Assembly (NCBI GenBank): GCA_963797785.1
Contig: CAWCQT010000002.1
Coordinates: forward strand, 1,240,001 to 1,304,000
Source of the DNA: Jatrophihabitans sp963797785
GTDB taxonomy: Bacteria; Actinomycetota; Actinomycetes; Mycobacteriales; Jatrophihabitantaceae
Direction: 5' to 3'
Length of the DNA: 64,000 bases
Below are positions 1 through 9,230 of this stretch, piece by piece. The notes below the pieces were generated by a model. The model did no database searches. It saw only the letters and a list, made by a program, of their open reading frames with translations, and was not told the DNA's origin. Within the stretch, counting starts at the first letter, position 1. Each line of letters starts with the position of its first letter. The translations under genes were made by a program, and so were the position numbers.

Positions 1-426
1 ATGCCCGCCCACCTGGACGCCCCGCCGTGCCCGCCCACGGGCGCAGAACAGCTGTTCTGCGCTGCCGGGCACGCCGTGCCGGCGCCGTTCGCGCTGGCGG
101 TGCACGCCCGGTTCCCGCACGCGACCCACCCGTCGATGACGACGGTGCTGACGCGGGGCGGCCCGCCGAGCCGGCCCCGGCTGTTCACGCGGCTGTACCG
201 GGGGCACGCCGGGACGGCCACCCTGGTGGTGCTCGTCTCGCGCGGTGCGACCGGCGACGACGTGGCACCGATCGCGCTCAACGACGGTGACCGCACGATC
301 GTCTACACCCGCCACGACATCGGTGGGTTCACCGTGCAGGCGCAGCTGACCGGCCCGCAGCGCGAGAACGCCCCCACCTCCCGCATGGCCGCGCTGGTGG
401 CCGACGCGCGGCTCGTCGGCGCCTGA
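1..426 (+). CDS. Hypothetical protein, possibly 5'-truncated by the window edge
   Basis: This is an open frame of 141 codons that begins at the first base of the window and ends 20 bp before purB on the same strand. The first codon is ATG, but the frame may continue upstream, so the true start cannot be fixed. Codon use is strongly GC3-biased like its neighbours, and the C-terminal half reads as a folded soluble protein. I see no signal peptide, membrane segment or motif I recognise, and I assign no function. The short gap to purB suggests co-transcription. Confidence 0.5.
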   Translation: MPAHLDAPPCPPTGAEQLFCAAGHAVPAPFALAVHARFPHATHPSMTTVLTRGGPPSRPRLFTRLYRGHAGTATLVVLVSRGATGDDVAPIALNDGDRTIVYTRHDIGGFTVQAQLTGPQRENAPTSRMAALVADARLVGA

Positions 427-446
427 GCACGCGGGACAATGGCCGG

Positions 447-1886
447 GTGAAGCCCGCGATCCCCGACGTCCTCGCCGACCGTTACGCCTCCACGGCCATG
501 GCCACGGTGTGGTCGCCCGCCCACAAGGTGGTGCTGGAGCGCCAATTGTGGCTGGCCGTGCTGCGCGCCCAGGCCGAGCTCGGCGTCGAGGTGCCCGACG
601 GCGCCGTCGACGCCTACCAGGCGGTGGTCGAGCGCGGCACCGGCGCCGTCGACCTCGCCTCCATCGCTGCCCGGGAACGGGTGACCAAGCACGACGTGAA
701 GGCGCGCATCGAGGAGTTCGCGGCCCTGGCCGGCCACGAGCAGATCCACAAGGGCATGACCAGCCGCGACCTCACCGAGAACGTCGAGCAGCTGCAGGTG
801 CGCTCGTCGCTGCGCCTGGTGCGCACCAAGACGCTGGCCGTGCTCGCCCGGCTGACCCGGCGCGCGGCCCAGTACGACGCACTCGTGCTGGCCGGCCGTT
901 CGCACAACGTGGCCGCGCAGGCCACCACGCTGGGCAAGCGGTTCGCGTCGGCCGCCGACGAGCTGCTGGTGGCCCTCGACCGCGTGGACGAGCTGATCGC
1001 CCGGTACCCGTTGCGCGGCATCAAGGGCCCGGTCGGCACCGGGCAGGACATGCTCGACCTGCTCGACGGCGACGTCGGGAAGCTGGCCGCCCTGGAGGCC
1101 CGGGTGGCCGAACACCTCGGCTTCGAGCGGGTGCTCACCAGCGTGGGCCAGGTCTACCCGCGCTCGCTCGACTGGGACGTGCTGTCCGCGCTGGTGCAGG
1201 TGGCCGCCGCCCCCTCGTCGTTCGCCACGACGCTGCGGCTGATGGCCGGCCACGAGCTGGTCACCGAGGGGTTCAAGCCGGGCCAGGTGGGCTCGTCGGC
1301 GATGCCGCACAAGATGAACACCCGGTCCGCGGAACGGATCAACGGCTTCGCGGTGCTCCTGCGTGGCTTCGCCTCGATGGCCGGTGAGCTCGCCGGCGCC
1401 CAGTGGAACGAGGGCGACGTGTCGTGCTCGGTGGTGCGCCGGGTCGCGCTGCCCGACGCCTTCTTCGCCGTCGACGGGCTGCTCGAGACGACGTTGACCG
1501 TGCTCGACGACTTCGGTGCGTTCCCCGCGGTGATCGAGCGCGAGCTGGACCGTTACCTGCCCTTCCTGGCCACGACCAAGGTGCTCATGGCGGCGGTGCG
1601 TGGTGGTGTCGGGCGCGAGCGCGCGCACGAGGCGATCAAGGAGAACGCGGTGGCCGTGGCGCTGGAGCTGCGCGAGAAGGGCTCCGAGCGCAACGACCTG
1701 TTCGAGCGGCTGGCCGCCGACTCGCGGCTCGGGCTCTCCGCCGACACGCTGGCCGGGCTGCTCGCCGAGCCCCTGACCTTCACCGGCGCCGCCCGTGAGC
1801 AGGTGGCCGCGCTCGTCCACCGCGTCGACGACCTGCTGGCCGCCGCCCCGGACGCCGCGCTCTACCAGCCCGAGCCGATCCTCTAA
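447..1886 (+). CDS. purB: Adenylosuccinate lyase
   Basis: PurB carries out two beta-eliminations in purine synthesis: SAICAR to AICAR plus fumarate, and adenylosuccinate to AMP plus fumarate. The 479-residue length fits the family. The fumarase/aspartase-superfamily signature GSSAMPHKMNTRSAE, which carries the mobile catalytic loop Ser, is clear near residue 290. The conserved KGMTSRDLTEN segment lies near residue 105 and the substrate-binding TxGQVYPRS segment near residue 235. The start is GTG at 447, giving the family-typical N-terminus MKPAIPDVLADRYAS. The stop overlaps by 4 bp the end of the convergent siderophore-interacting gene. Cytoplasmic housekeeping enzyme, intact. Confidence 0.96.
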   Translation: MKPAIPDVLADRYASTAMATVWSPAHKVVLERQLWLAVLRAQAELGVEVPDGAVDAYQAVVERGTGAVDLASIAARERVTKHDVKARIEEFAALAGHEQIHKGMTSRDLTENVEQLQVRSSLRLVRTKTLAVLARLTRRAAQYDALVLAGRSHNVAAQATTLGKRFASAADELLVALDRVDELIARYPLRGIKGPVGTGQDMLDLLDGDVGKLAALEARVAEHLGFERVLTSVGQVYPRSLDWDVLSALVQVAAAPSSFATTLRLMAGHELVTEGFKPGQVGSSAMPHKMNTRSAERINGFAVLLRGFASMAGELAGAQWNEGDVSCSVVRRVALPDAFFAVDGLLETTLTVLDDFGAFPAVIERELDRYLPFLATTKVLMAAVRGGVGRERAHEAIKENAVAVALELREKGSERNDLFERLAADSRLGLSADTLAGLLAEPLTFTGAAREQVAALVHRVDDLLAAAPDAALYQPEPIL

Positions 1887-2605
1887 CGGGGGGCGCGGCC
1901 GGCGAGCCGGTCCGGGCGGCCGAGATTCCAGTAACCCTTGACGAAGATCGACTCGTGGGCGACGCCGCGGTCCTCCAGCACCGCGCGCAGCGCCACCGTC
2001 GCGCGGGTCTCGCCCATGAGGTAGCCGCGCCCCGACGCGTCGGGCAGCACCACCTCGCGCAGGGCCGCGGCGAGCGGTTCAGGACGGCCGGGCGGGGCGT
2101 CGCCGCGGTGCACCCAGCGCACGTCGGCCGCGGCCACCGGCAGCTCGTCGTCGGCGTCGCGGACCTCGATGACAGCGGTGGCCGGCTCGTCGCCGGGCAG
2201 TGCCTCGCAGATCGCCGCGATGGCCGGCAGCGCCGACTCGTCGCCGCACAGCAGGTGCCACGGCGCCGGGCGCAGCTCGAGCTTGCCGCGCGGGCCCTGG
2301 AAGTCCACCTCGTCGCCCGGGCGCGCCGCCCGGCCCCACGCCGCGCCGGGGCCGGCGCCGTGCAGCAGCACGTCGAGGTCGAGTTCGCCGGCCGCCGCCC
2401 GCGCGTGCCTGATCGTGTAGCGGCGCTTGACCCGACGGCCCGACTCCTCGCGCAGCAGCAACTCCACGTCCTGGGCCGGGCGGAAGGTTGCGTCCACCAT
2501 CGCGTTCGCGGCGATCGTCACGCGGCGCATGCGCGGGGTGAGCTGCGCCGTGGCGACGACGCGGCCCCGGTGGGCGGGCGAGCGGCGCACGAGCGGGGCG
2601 GTCAC
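1883..2605 (-). CDS. Siderophore-interacting protein (FAD-binding ferric-siderophore reductase)
   Basis: A 240-residue protein of the ViuB/SIP family, flavoenzymes that reduce ferric siderophores in the cytoplasm with NAD(P)H or ferredoxin to release iron. The N-terminal FAD-binding barrel has the typical TPRMRRVT segment near residue 23 and the flavin-binding KRRYTIRHA segment near residue 60 (family motif RxYTxR). The C-terminal SIP domain has the LLCGDESALPAI motif near residue 118 and GYLMGETRATVALR near residue 190. The C-terminal region ending KGYWNLGRP is characteristic. It converges on purB with a 4-bp overlap. No siderophore transporter is visible nearby, so the substrate cannot be named. 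Confidence 0.92.
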   Translation of the reverse strand: MTAPLVRRSPAHRGRVVATAQLTPRMRRVTIAANAMVDATFRPAQDVELLLREESGRRVKRRYTIRHARAAAGELDLDVLLHGAGPGAAWGRAARPGDEVDFQGPRGKLELRPAPWHLLCGDESALPAIAAICEALPGDEPATAVIEVRDADDELPVAAADVRWVHRGDAPPGRPEPLAAALREVVLPDASGRGYLMGETRATVALRAVLEDRGVAHESIFVKGYWNLGRPDRLAGRAPR

Positions 2606-2688
2606 GGACCGACCCTAGCCACGGCGCGCCGCGGGGCGGGCAATACCGTCGACACCACCAGCCGGTCCGAAACGAGACGGAGTTACAG

Positions 2689-3111
2689 ATGACGACCGCC
2701 CTGACCAAGATCGCGTACACCACCGCCGCCACCGCGCACGGCGGCCGCGCCGGACACGTGACCAGCGCCGACGGCGTGCTCGACCTCGATCTCGCCCAGC
2801 CCGGGACGTCCGACGAGCCCAAGGCCAATCCGGAGACGCTGTTCGCCGCTGGCTATGCCGCCTGCTTCCAGGGTGCGCTGGCCAACCGGGCCAAGGCCCG
2901 CGACGTCGACACCTCCGGCTCGTCGGTCAGCGCCGAGGTCTCCTTCGGGCCCTCGGAGGACGGCGGCTTCGGGCTGGCCGTGGAGCTGACGGTGTCCATC
3001 CCCGGGGTCGATCCGGAGCAGGCCCGCGAGCTGGTCGAGCAGGCCCACCAGTTCTGCCCGTACTCCAAGGCCACCCGCGGCAACATCGCCGTCACCCTCA
3101 CCGTCGCCTGA
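2689..3111 (+). CDS. ohr: Organic hydroperoxide resistance protein, Ohr subfamily of OsmC
   Basis: A 140-residue thiol peroxidase that reduces organic and lipid hydroperoxides. It has both redox cysteines in the expected Ohr contexts: the peroxidatic Cys in YAACFQGAL near residue 60 and the resolving Cys in QFCPYSKATRGN near residue 125. The N-terminal segment TAATAHGGRAGHV is typical. The start ATG at 2689 follows a purine-rich stretch ending GGAGTTACAG. No OhrR-type regulator is adjacent. The gene stands between a divergent siderophore reductase and sdaA. Confidence 0.93.
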   Translation: MTTALTKIAYTTAATAHGGRAGHVTSADGVLDLDLAQPGTSDEPKANPETLFAAGYAACFQGALANRAKARDVDTSGSSVSAEVSFGPSEDGGFGLAVELTVSIPGVDPEQARELVEQAHQFCPYSKATRGNIAVTLTVA

Positions 3112-3154
3112 TCAACCCCCCGGGGGGCTTGCGCGGGCCGCGCATGATGGGCCC

Positions 3155-4540
3155 ATGGCCATCTCCGTGTTCGACCTGTTCACGATCGGCATCGGGCCGT
3201 CGTCGTCGCACACGGTGGGCCCGATGCGCGCCGCCGCCACCTTCGCCACCGGCCTGGCCGACGACGGGCTGCTCGAGCGGGTGACGCGGGTGCGGGTGGA
3301 GCTGTTCGGCTCGCTCGGCGCCACCGGGCACGGGCACGGCAGCGACCGTGCGGTGATCCTGGGTCTGGAGGGCGAGCTGCCCGAGACCGTCGACACCGCC
3401 ACCGTGCCCGCGCGGGCGGCGGCCGTCCGTGAAGCGGGGCAGGTCCAGCTCCTGGGTAAGCAGCCGGCCGCCCTGGTCGACGACGACCTGGTGCTGCACC
3501 GGCGGGCCCGGCTGCCGTACCACCCCAACGGCATGATCTACCGCGCGTTCGACGCCACCGACGCCCTGCTGCGCGAGCGGACCTACTACTCGGTGGGCGG
3601 CGGCTTCGTCGTCGACGAGGCCGCCGCCGGGGCCGACCGCATCGTCGTGGACGAGACGCCCCAGCCCTTCCCGTTCCGCTCGGCCGTCGAGCTGCTCGTC
3701 CACTGCGCCGCCGCGGGGTTGCCGGTCAGCGCCGTGATGCTCGCCAACGAGCAGGCCTGGCGCACCGAGGGCGAGATCCGGGCCGGGCTGCTGCGGATCT
3801 GGGCCGTCATGCAGGATTGCGTCGAGGCGGGGTGGGCGCACGAGGGCACGCTGCCGGGCGGGCTGAAGGTGCGCCGCCGCGCCCCGGAGCTGTACCGACG
3901 GCTGCGCGAGCACAGCGGCGACCCGGCCGCGGGGCCGCCCGACCCGCTGCACGTCATGGACTGGGTCGACCTGTACGCGCTCGCGGTCAACGAGGAGAAC
4001 GCCGCGGGCGGGCGGGTGGTCACCGCCCCGACCAACGGCGCGGCCGGGATCCTGCCGGCCGTCCTGCACTACTACTGGCACTTCTGCCGCGACGCCAGTG
4101 AGGACGGCGTGGTCCGCTTCCTGCTCTGCGCGGCCGCGATCGGCGTGCTCTACAAGGAGAACGCGTCGATCTCCGGGGCCGAGGTGGGCTGTCAGGGCGA
4201 GGTCGGCTCGGCCTGTTCGATGGCCGCCGGCGCGCTGTGCGAGGTCATGGGCGGCACGCCCGAGCAGGTCGAGAACGCCGCCGAGATCGGGATGGAGCAC
4301 AACCTCGGACTGACCTGCGACCCGGTGGGCGGGCTGGTTCAGGTGCCGTGCATCGAGCGCAACGCGATGGCCGCGGTGAAGGCCATCAACGCCGCACGCA
4401 TCGCGCTGGCCGGCGACGGCCAGCACATCGTCAGCCTCGACAAGGTCATCAAGACGATGCGCGAGACCGGCCGGGACATGAAGGTCAAGTACAAGGAGAC
4501 GGCCCGCGGCGGCCTCGCCGTCAACGTCATCGAGTGTTGA
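3155..4540 (+). CDS. sdaA: L-serine ammonia-lyase (L-serine dehydratase), single-chain [4Fe-4S] type
   Basis: Deaminates L-serine to pyruvate and ammonia using a [4Fe-4S] cluster. The 461-residue chain fuses the beta domain (N-terminal, with IGIGPSSSHTVGPMRAA near residue 12) and the alpha domain (APTNGAAGILPAVLHYY near residue 290; GCQGEVGSACSMAAGAL near residue 348; GLTCDPVGGLVQVPCIERNA near residue 390). The cysteines in the last two motifs are the expected cluster ligands. The chain ends in a Cys, as in type II enzymes where the C-terminal Cys tail is reported to occupy the active site. It converges on the MFS transporter gene with a 21-bp gap. Intact. Confidence 0.95.
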   Translation: MAISVFDLFTIGIGPSSSHTVGPMRAAATFATGLADDGLLERVTRVRVELFGSLGATGHGHGSDRAVILGLEGELPETVDTATVPARAAAVREAGQVQLLGKQPAALVDDDLVLHRRARLPYHPNGMIYRAFDATDALLRERTYYSVGGGFVVDEAAAGADRIVVDETPQPFPFRSAVELLVHCAAAGLPVSAVMLANEQAWRTEGEIRAGLLRIWAVMQDCVEAGWAHEGTLPGGLKVRRRAPELYRRLREHSGDPAAGPPDPLHVMDWVDLYALAVNEENAAGGRVVTAPTNGAAGILPAVLHYYWHFCRDASEDGVVRFLLCAAAIGVLYKENASISGAEVGCQGEVGSACSMAAGALCEVMGGTPEQVENAAEIGMEHNLGLTCDPVGGLVQVPCIERNAMAAVKAINAARIALAGDGQHIVSLDKVIKTMRETGRDMKVKYKETARGGLAVNVIEC

Positions 4541-4561
4541 GCCGGCCGGCCCGGCCCCACC

Positions 4562-6241
4562 TCACGCGGCCAGCGGGACGCCCTCGAGCGCCTCGGCGGG
4601 CACGTCGTCCTTCTTCACGTTGATCAGCACCAGCCCGATGATGATGGCGGCGATCCCGAAGAACGCCGCGGCCAGGAAGCCCTGACCGGACGCGTGTGCC
4701 TGGATCTCGGCCGACACGTGGTGGTACGGACCCTTGAAGAACGCCCGCGCCGCCGACTGGTCGCCGCCGGACAGCGAGTGGACGAACTTCGAGATGGCCT
4801 TGCTGTCGGGCCCGTTGCCGCCGGCGTGGCCGAGGAACTGCTGCACCTGCGGCGCGAGGCTCTTCGGCAGCGTGGCGAAGGCCTTGGCCTGATCGACCTT
4901 GTGACTGGCGGCGGAGTTGCGCCCGGCGGTGGCGGCGACGGTGGCCAGCACCGACAGGCCGATGGCGCCGCCGACCTGCTGGCCGACGTTGAGCATCGCC
5001 GACGCGATGCCGGCGTCGGTGTTGTGCACCCGCGCCACCGCGACCGTGGTCAGCGGCACGAAGATGCAGCCCATGCCGATGGCCATGACGATCATGCCGG
5101 GCAGGAACAGGTTCAGGTAGCCGGAGTCGGCGTCGACGGTGGAGTACCAGAACATGGCCGCGGTCAGCAACGCCGCGCCGGCGATGATCAGCGGCTTGGG
5201 TCCGAACTTCGGCATCAGCTTGGTCATCACCTGTGAGGTGATGCCGATGACGAACGCCACCGGCAGGAAGGAGAAGCCGGCCCGCAGCGCGGAGAACTGC
5301 ATGACCTGCTGCACGAAGAAGGTCACGAAGTAGAACATGCCGAACATGCCGGCGCCGACGATGAGCATCACGAGGTAGGCGCCGCCGCGGTTGCGGTCGA
5401 GCACCACCCGCACCGGCATCATCGGGTCGGGGGCCTTCAGCTGCCAGAGGAAGAAGGCGATCAGCAGCACGATGCCGCCGACCATCGAGGTCATGGTGGT
5501 GGCGTTGGACCACCCGTCGGACGCGGCGTGGATGAAGCCGTAGACGATGCCGACCATGCCCACCACCGACAGCAGGCCGCCCAGGATGTCGAAGTTGCCC
5601 TTGTGCCGCTCGGACTCGTGCAGGTAGGCGAACGCGCCCGCGATCAGCACGAGGCCGATGGGCACGTTGACGAACAGCACCCACCGCCAGGACAGGTACT
5701 CGGTGAGGATGCCACCGAGCAGCAGGCCGAGCGCCGCGCCTGCCCCGGACACCGCGGCGTAGACCGCGAACGCGCGGGTGCGCTCCTTGCCCTCGGCGAA
5801 GGAGGTGGTGATCAGGGACAGGGCGGTGGGCGAGGAGATGGCGCCCCCGAGCCCCTGGATGATGCGCCCCACGAGGAGCATCTCGAAGTTGGTGGCGATG
5901 CCGCCGAGGAAGCTGCCGAGCGTGAAGAGCCCGAGGCCGACGCCGAACATCCGGCGCCGGCCGAGCAGGTCGCCCGAGCGCCCGCCCAGCAGCAGCAACC
6001 CGCCGAAGGCGAGGGTGTAGGCGTTCAGCGCCCAGGTCATCGACGTCTGGGACTTGTGGAAGTAGTCGCCCATGGTCGGCAGCGCGATGTTCACGATCGT
6101 CGCGTCGAGCACGACCATGAGCTGCGCGCCGGCGATGATCAGCAGCACGAGCCCGGGGTGGGCCGCGCGCCGTGGACCGTCGGGCGTGCGCCCGCGGGCG
6201 GCGGCCGGTTTGGTGTCCTTCGTTTCGGTCACCGGGAGCAC
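4562..6241 (-). CDS. MFS drug:H+ antiporter-2 (DHA2/EmrB-QacA type) efflux transporter
   Basis: A 559-residue transporter of the 14-helix DHA2 family. The first helix carries the DHA2 motif LDATIVNIALP near residue 45. The motif A loop GRSGDLLGRRRMF is near residue 87, and motif C-like SGAGAALGLLLGGIL near residue 164. About 14 hydrophobic segments can be counted, with an extracytoplasmic loop near residues 440-510 before the last helix. It starts with GTG at 6241 (a second GTG lies three codons in). It is divergent from a TetR gene, the usual arrangement for a repressor-controlled efflux pump. Substrate unknown. Confidence 0.93.
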   Translation of the reverse strand: MLPVTETKDTKPAAARGRTPDGPRRAAHPGLVLLIIAGAQLMVVLDATIVNIALPTMGDYFHKSQTSMTWALNAYTLAFGGLLLLGGRSGDLLGRRRMFGVGLGLFTLGSFLGGIATNFEMLLVGRIIQGLGGAISSPTALSLITTSFAEGKERTRAFAVYAAVSGAGAALGLLLGGILTEYLSWRWVLFVNVPIGLVLIAGAFAYLHESERHKGNFDILGGLLSVVGMVGIVYGFIHAASDGWSNATTMTSMVGGIVLLIAFFLWQLKAPDPMMPVRVVLDRNRGGAYLVMLIVGAGMFGMFYFVTFFVQQVMQFSALRAGFSFLPVAFVIGITSQVMTKLMPKFGPKPLIIAGAALLTAAMFWYSTVDADSGYLNLFLPGMIVMAIGMGCIFVPLTTVAVARVHNTDAGIASAMLNVGQQVGGAIGLSVLATVAATAGRNSAASHKVDQAKAFATLPKSLAPQVQQFLGHAGGNGPDSKAISKFVHSLSGGDQSAARAFFKGPYHHVSAEIQAHASGQGFLAAAFFGIAAIIIGLVLINVKKDDVPAEALEGVPLAA

Positions 6242-6281
6242 TCCGTTCCGATCTGAGTCCTCACGCGGGATCGCCGATTTA

Positions 6282-6345
6282 GAGGACGCGGGCGTTCACT
6301 ATTGGGGTACGGTATATCCACTGACTTAGGGAACGCAACCGTCTT
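6282..6345. promoter_or_regulatory. Candidate operator region between MFS pump and TetR gene
   Basis: The intergenic spacer between the divergent pump and its TetR neighbour is relatively AT-rich and contains an imperfect inverted repeat. Its arms are AGGACGCGGGCGTTC at about 6282-6296 and GGAACGCAACCGTCTT at about 6330-6345, sharing the blocks GACG and GCGTTC. The arms are about 33 bp apart, wide for a single TetR dimer, so they may be two half-sites or a coincidence. This is inference from sequence symmetry only. Confidence 0.3.
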
Positions 6346-6375
6346 TTATGACTGGCGGCGATCTCGCACGTCATC

Positions 6376-7053
6376 GTGGACGAGGGGTATGACAACGACG
6401 TGACGGCCACTTCGACATCGACGCACACCGCGGCGACGTCCGCCGGCGACGAGCCCGCGGAGACGTCGCACCGGCGTCGCGGCGCCGCCCTCGAGGACGC
6501 GATCCTCACCGCGGCCTACGCCGAGCTCATCGACGTGGGCTACACCGCGCTGACCGTCGAGGGCGTCGCCGCCCGCGCGCGCACCGGCAAGGCGAGCATC
6601 TACCGCCGCTGGCCGACCAAGGCCGCCCTCGTCCTCGACGCCGTCTGCACCGCCCTGCCCACGCCGGCCGACTGCGGGCTGGAGATGTCCGTGCCCGACG
6701 ACATGAGCACGGTCGACGCGCTGCACGAGGTGGCCGGCATCATCGCCCGGATCATGTCGAGCCCGGCCGGCGACGTCATGCGCGCCATCAAGTTCGAGGC
6801 GGCGGCCGATCCCACGCTGGCCACCCTCATCGACGACCGGTTCCAGGCGCCGCGCCGTGCCGCCCTGCTGGCCCTACTGCGCCGCGGGGTGGAGCGCGGC
6901 GAGGTGCGCGCGGAGGCGGCCACGCCGCTCGTGGCCGACGTGCTGCCGGCCGTGCTGGTGCACCGCATGGTGATGCAGGGCGAGATCCTCGACGAGGCCG
7001 CCATCACCGAGATCATGGACCAGGTGCTCATCCCGCTGGTGTGCTGCCCCTGA
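6376..7053 (+). CDS. TetR/AcrR family transcriptional regulator of the adjacent efflux pump
   Basis: A repressor-type regulator with a TetR helix-turn-helix near residues 38-85 (LEDAILTAAYAELIDVGY, then VEGVAARARTGKASIYRRW). The C-terminal ligand domain ends near residue 225. The first 25 residues are a Thr/Ser-rich disordered leader, so the real start may be GTG 6400, which lies downstream of the purine-rich GAGGGG at 6381, rather than GTG 6376. It is divergent from the DHA2 transporter and most likely represses it. Confidence 0.9.
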   Translation: MDEGYDNDVTATSTSTHTAATSAGDEPAETSHRRRGAALEDAILTAAYAELIDVGYTALTVEGVAARARTGKASIYRRWPTKAALVLDAVCTALPTPADCGLEMSVPDDMSTVDALHEVAGIIARIMSSPAGDVMRAIKFEAAADPTLATLIDDRFQAPRRAALLALLRRGVERGEVRAEAATPLVADVLPAVLVHRMVMQGEILDEAAITEIMDQVLIPLVCCP

Positions 7054-7138
7054 GCGACGGTCGGGCGGCCGCTGGCGTCCGCGCGAGGGGTACTGTCCGC
7101 CCATCCCCCCTCGAAGCGGAACAGATAGGACACCAGCA

Positions 7139-9028
7139 GTGACCGATTCCAGTCCCAGCACGAACACGACCGAGGCCCGCACCGTCAGCCGTCGCGCCCT
7201 GCTCGCCGGAGCCGTCGTCGGCGGCGCGGGAGCGGCCTTCCTCGGCCGTGGCGTCGCGGCCGAGGCAGCGCCGGCCGGCCAGAACGGCCCGCACGGTCAG
7301 ACCGCGCAGCTGACGATTCTCGGCAGCACCGACCTGCACGGGCACATCTACAACTGGGACTACTACAACGACAAGGAGTACGACGACTCCGCGCACAACG
7401 ACGTCGGTGTCGCCAAGGTGGCCACGCTGATCAAGGCGATGCGCGAGGAGCGGTCCAACACGCTCACGCTCGACGCAGGAGACACCATCCAGGGCACGCC
7501 GCTGACCTACTACTACGCGGCCATCGACCCGATCACCGGCCCCGACGCCCCCAAGCACCCGATGGCCGTCGCCATGAACGCCATCGGCTACGACGCCGCC
7601 TGCCTGGGCAACCACGAGTTCAACTACGGCGTGCCGCTGCTGCGGGTCTTCGAGTCCCAGCTCAACCACCCGCTGCTCGGCGCGAACGCGCTGGAGTGGA
7701 AGAAGACCAAGCCGGCGTTCAAGCCGTACATCATCAAGCGCAAGCGGCTGCACGACTGCAAGGCCGCCGGCCACACGCCCACCCCGGACTGCGAGGTGCG
7801 CATCGGCATCGTGGGCTTCGTGACGCCCGGCTGCGCCATCTGGGACAAGGCCAACGTCGAGGGCAAGATCAGCTTCACCGGCATCGTCGAGGAAGCCAAG
7901 AAGATCATCCCGCGGGTGCGGGCGGCGGGCGCCGACATCGTCATCGTGTCCTGCCACTCGGGCGCGGACACGTCCTCGTCCTACGGTGACGCGCTGCCGT
8001 GGCCGGAGAACGCGTCCACCCTGCTCGCGCAGGAGGTGCCGGGCATCGACGCGATCCTCGTCGGGCACGCGCACGTCGAGATCCCGCAGCGCTACGTCGA
8101 GAACAAGAAGACGGGCCAGCAGGTGCTGCTGTGCGAGCCCTACTACTGGGGCATGCGCGTCGCCGTCATGGACCTCGAGCTCAAGCGCGGTAAGCGCCAG
8201 TGGCAGGTCTCGTCCGCGACGTCGACGCTGCTCAACTCGAACACCGTCGACGCCGACGAGAAGGTCCTCGCCCTGACCGCCGACGCGCACCAGAAGACGC
8301 GCGACTACGTCAACAGCGTCATCGGCACGTCGACCACCGCGATGAGCGCCGCCACGTCGCGCTACGAGGACACCGCGGCGATCGACTTCATCAACTACGT
8401 GCAGGCCGACGCGGTGAAGACGGCCTCCGGTACCGCGCTGCCCGTGCTGTCCATCGCGGCGCCGTTCAACCGGCTGGCCGCGATCCCGGAGGGTCAGGTG
8501 ACGGTGCGCGACATCGCCGGGCTCTACATCTACGACAACACGCTGCTCGGCATCCAGTTCACCGGTGCGCAGGTGAAGGCCTACCTCGAGTACTCGGCAC
8601 AGTACTTCAAGCAGGTCAGCGGCACGGGACCGTTCGCGCCCGACGACATCACCAACGCCGTCACCCCCACCGCGCCCACCGGCACCCCCGACTACAACTA
8701 CGACATCATGGCCGGCCTTGACGCGTCCCTGACCTACGACATCGACATCGCCAAGCCCGTCGGCTCGCGCATCGAGAACCTGGCCTACGGCGGCAGCCCC
8801 GTCACCGACGACCAGCAGTTCGTGATCGCGATCAACAACTACCGCCAGTCCGGCGGCGGCGGCTTCCCCGGCGTCACCGCCGCGCCGGTGGTCTACAACG
8901 CCCAGGTGCCGATCACCCAGCTGCTCATCCAGTGGGTCACCGACCACGGCGTCGTCGACCCCAGCACGTTCTCGACGGACGACTGGAAGCTCGTCTCCGA
9001 CGGCCAGCCGATCACCATCACCGGCTGA
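7139..9028 (+). CDS. Tat-exported bifunctional metallophosphatase/5'-nucleotidase
   Basis: A secreted calcineurin-like phosphoesterase of the UshA/CpdB type that hydrolyses extracytoplasmic nucleotides. The N-terminus carries a Tat signal, SRRALLAGAVVGGAGAAFL, from about residue 17. Metal ligands of the catalytic domain are all visible: TDLHGHI near residue 65, DAGDTIQG near 117, LGNHEFNYG near 158, VSCHSGAD near 270 and VGHAHVEIP near 305. The C-terminal 5_nucleotid_C domain, with substrate-stacking aromatics, runs from about residue 390 to 600 (AAPFNRLAAIPEGQVTVRDI, and NNYRQSGGGGFPG near 565). The start is GTG at 7139. It may serve phosphate or nucleoside scavenging, in line with the pst operon further right. 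Confidence 0.93.
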   Translation: MTDSSPSTNTTEARTVSRRALLAGAVVGGAGAAFLGRGVAAEAAPAGQNGPHGQTAQLTILGSTDLHGHIYNWDYYNDKEYDDSAHNDVGVAKVATLIKAMREERSNTLTLDAGDTIQGTPLTYYYAAIDPITGPDAPKHPMAVAMNAIGYDAACLGNHEFNYGVPLLRVFESQLNHPLLGANALEWKKTKPAFKPYIIKRKRLHDCKAAGHTPTPDCEVRIGIVGFVTPGCAIWDKANVEGKISFTGIVEEAKKIIPRVRAAGADIVIVSCHSGADTSSSYGDALPWPENASTLLAQEVPGIDAILVGHAHVEIPQRYVENKKTGQQVLLCEPYYWGMRVAVMDLELKRGKRQWQVSSATSTLLNSNTVDADEKVLALTADAHQKTRDYVNSVIGTSTTAMSAATSRYEDTAAIDFINYVQADAVKTASGTALPVLSIAAPFNRLAAIPEGQVTVRDIAGLYIYDNTLLGIQFTGAQVKAYLEYSAQYFKQVSGTGPFAPDDITNAVTPTAPTGTPDYNYDIMAGLDASLTYDIDIAKPVGSRIENLAYGGSPVTDDQQFVIAINNYRQSGGGGFPGVTAAPVVYNAQVPITQLLIQWVTDHGVVDPSTFSTDDWKLVSDGQPITITG

Positions 9029-9056
9029 GCGCCGCGCGCCGCCCGCCGCTCCCTCG

Positions 9057-9129
9057 GTCAGTGGCGCGAGATCCGTTCAATGGCGCGACTTCTCGCCCCA
9101 CTGACGCGAACTCGCGCCACTGAACGGGG
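9057..9129. repeat. Palindromic cluster of four TCAGTGGCGCGA-like units
   Basis: Just downstream of the nucleotidase gene the motif TCAGTGGCGCGA occurs four times within about 70 bp. Two copies are direct (from about 9058 and 9079, the second as TCAATGGCGCGA). Two are inverted (a degenerate CCCACTGACGCGA near 9098 and TCGCGCCACTGA near 9113). The outer arms CAGTGGCGCGAG and CTCGCGCCACTG form a 12-bp perfect inverted repeat. The cluster could act as a terminator for the nucleotidase or be an intergenic palindromic repeat. It has no resemblance to the island repeat family. Confidence 0.6.
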
Positions 9130-9230
9130 GTGGCGGAGGGGGAGCGGCGGCGGCTCCCGGCGCTGTGAACCGCCGAAGCGGGGCTCTTGTAGGCTCGCTC
9201 CCCGGGTGGCACGGACGACCGAGCTGCTTT

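Noticed and set aside
303..1820. Long minus-strand frame across purB
   Set aside because: It is the shadow of purB in a GC-rich genome, with His/Gly/Arg-rich sequence and no domain.
7028..8947. Long minus-strand frame of 639 codons
   Set aside because: It lies opposite the clear 5'-nucleotidase and has low-complexity Val/Gly/Arg/Asp composition.
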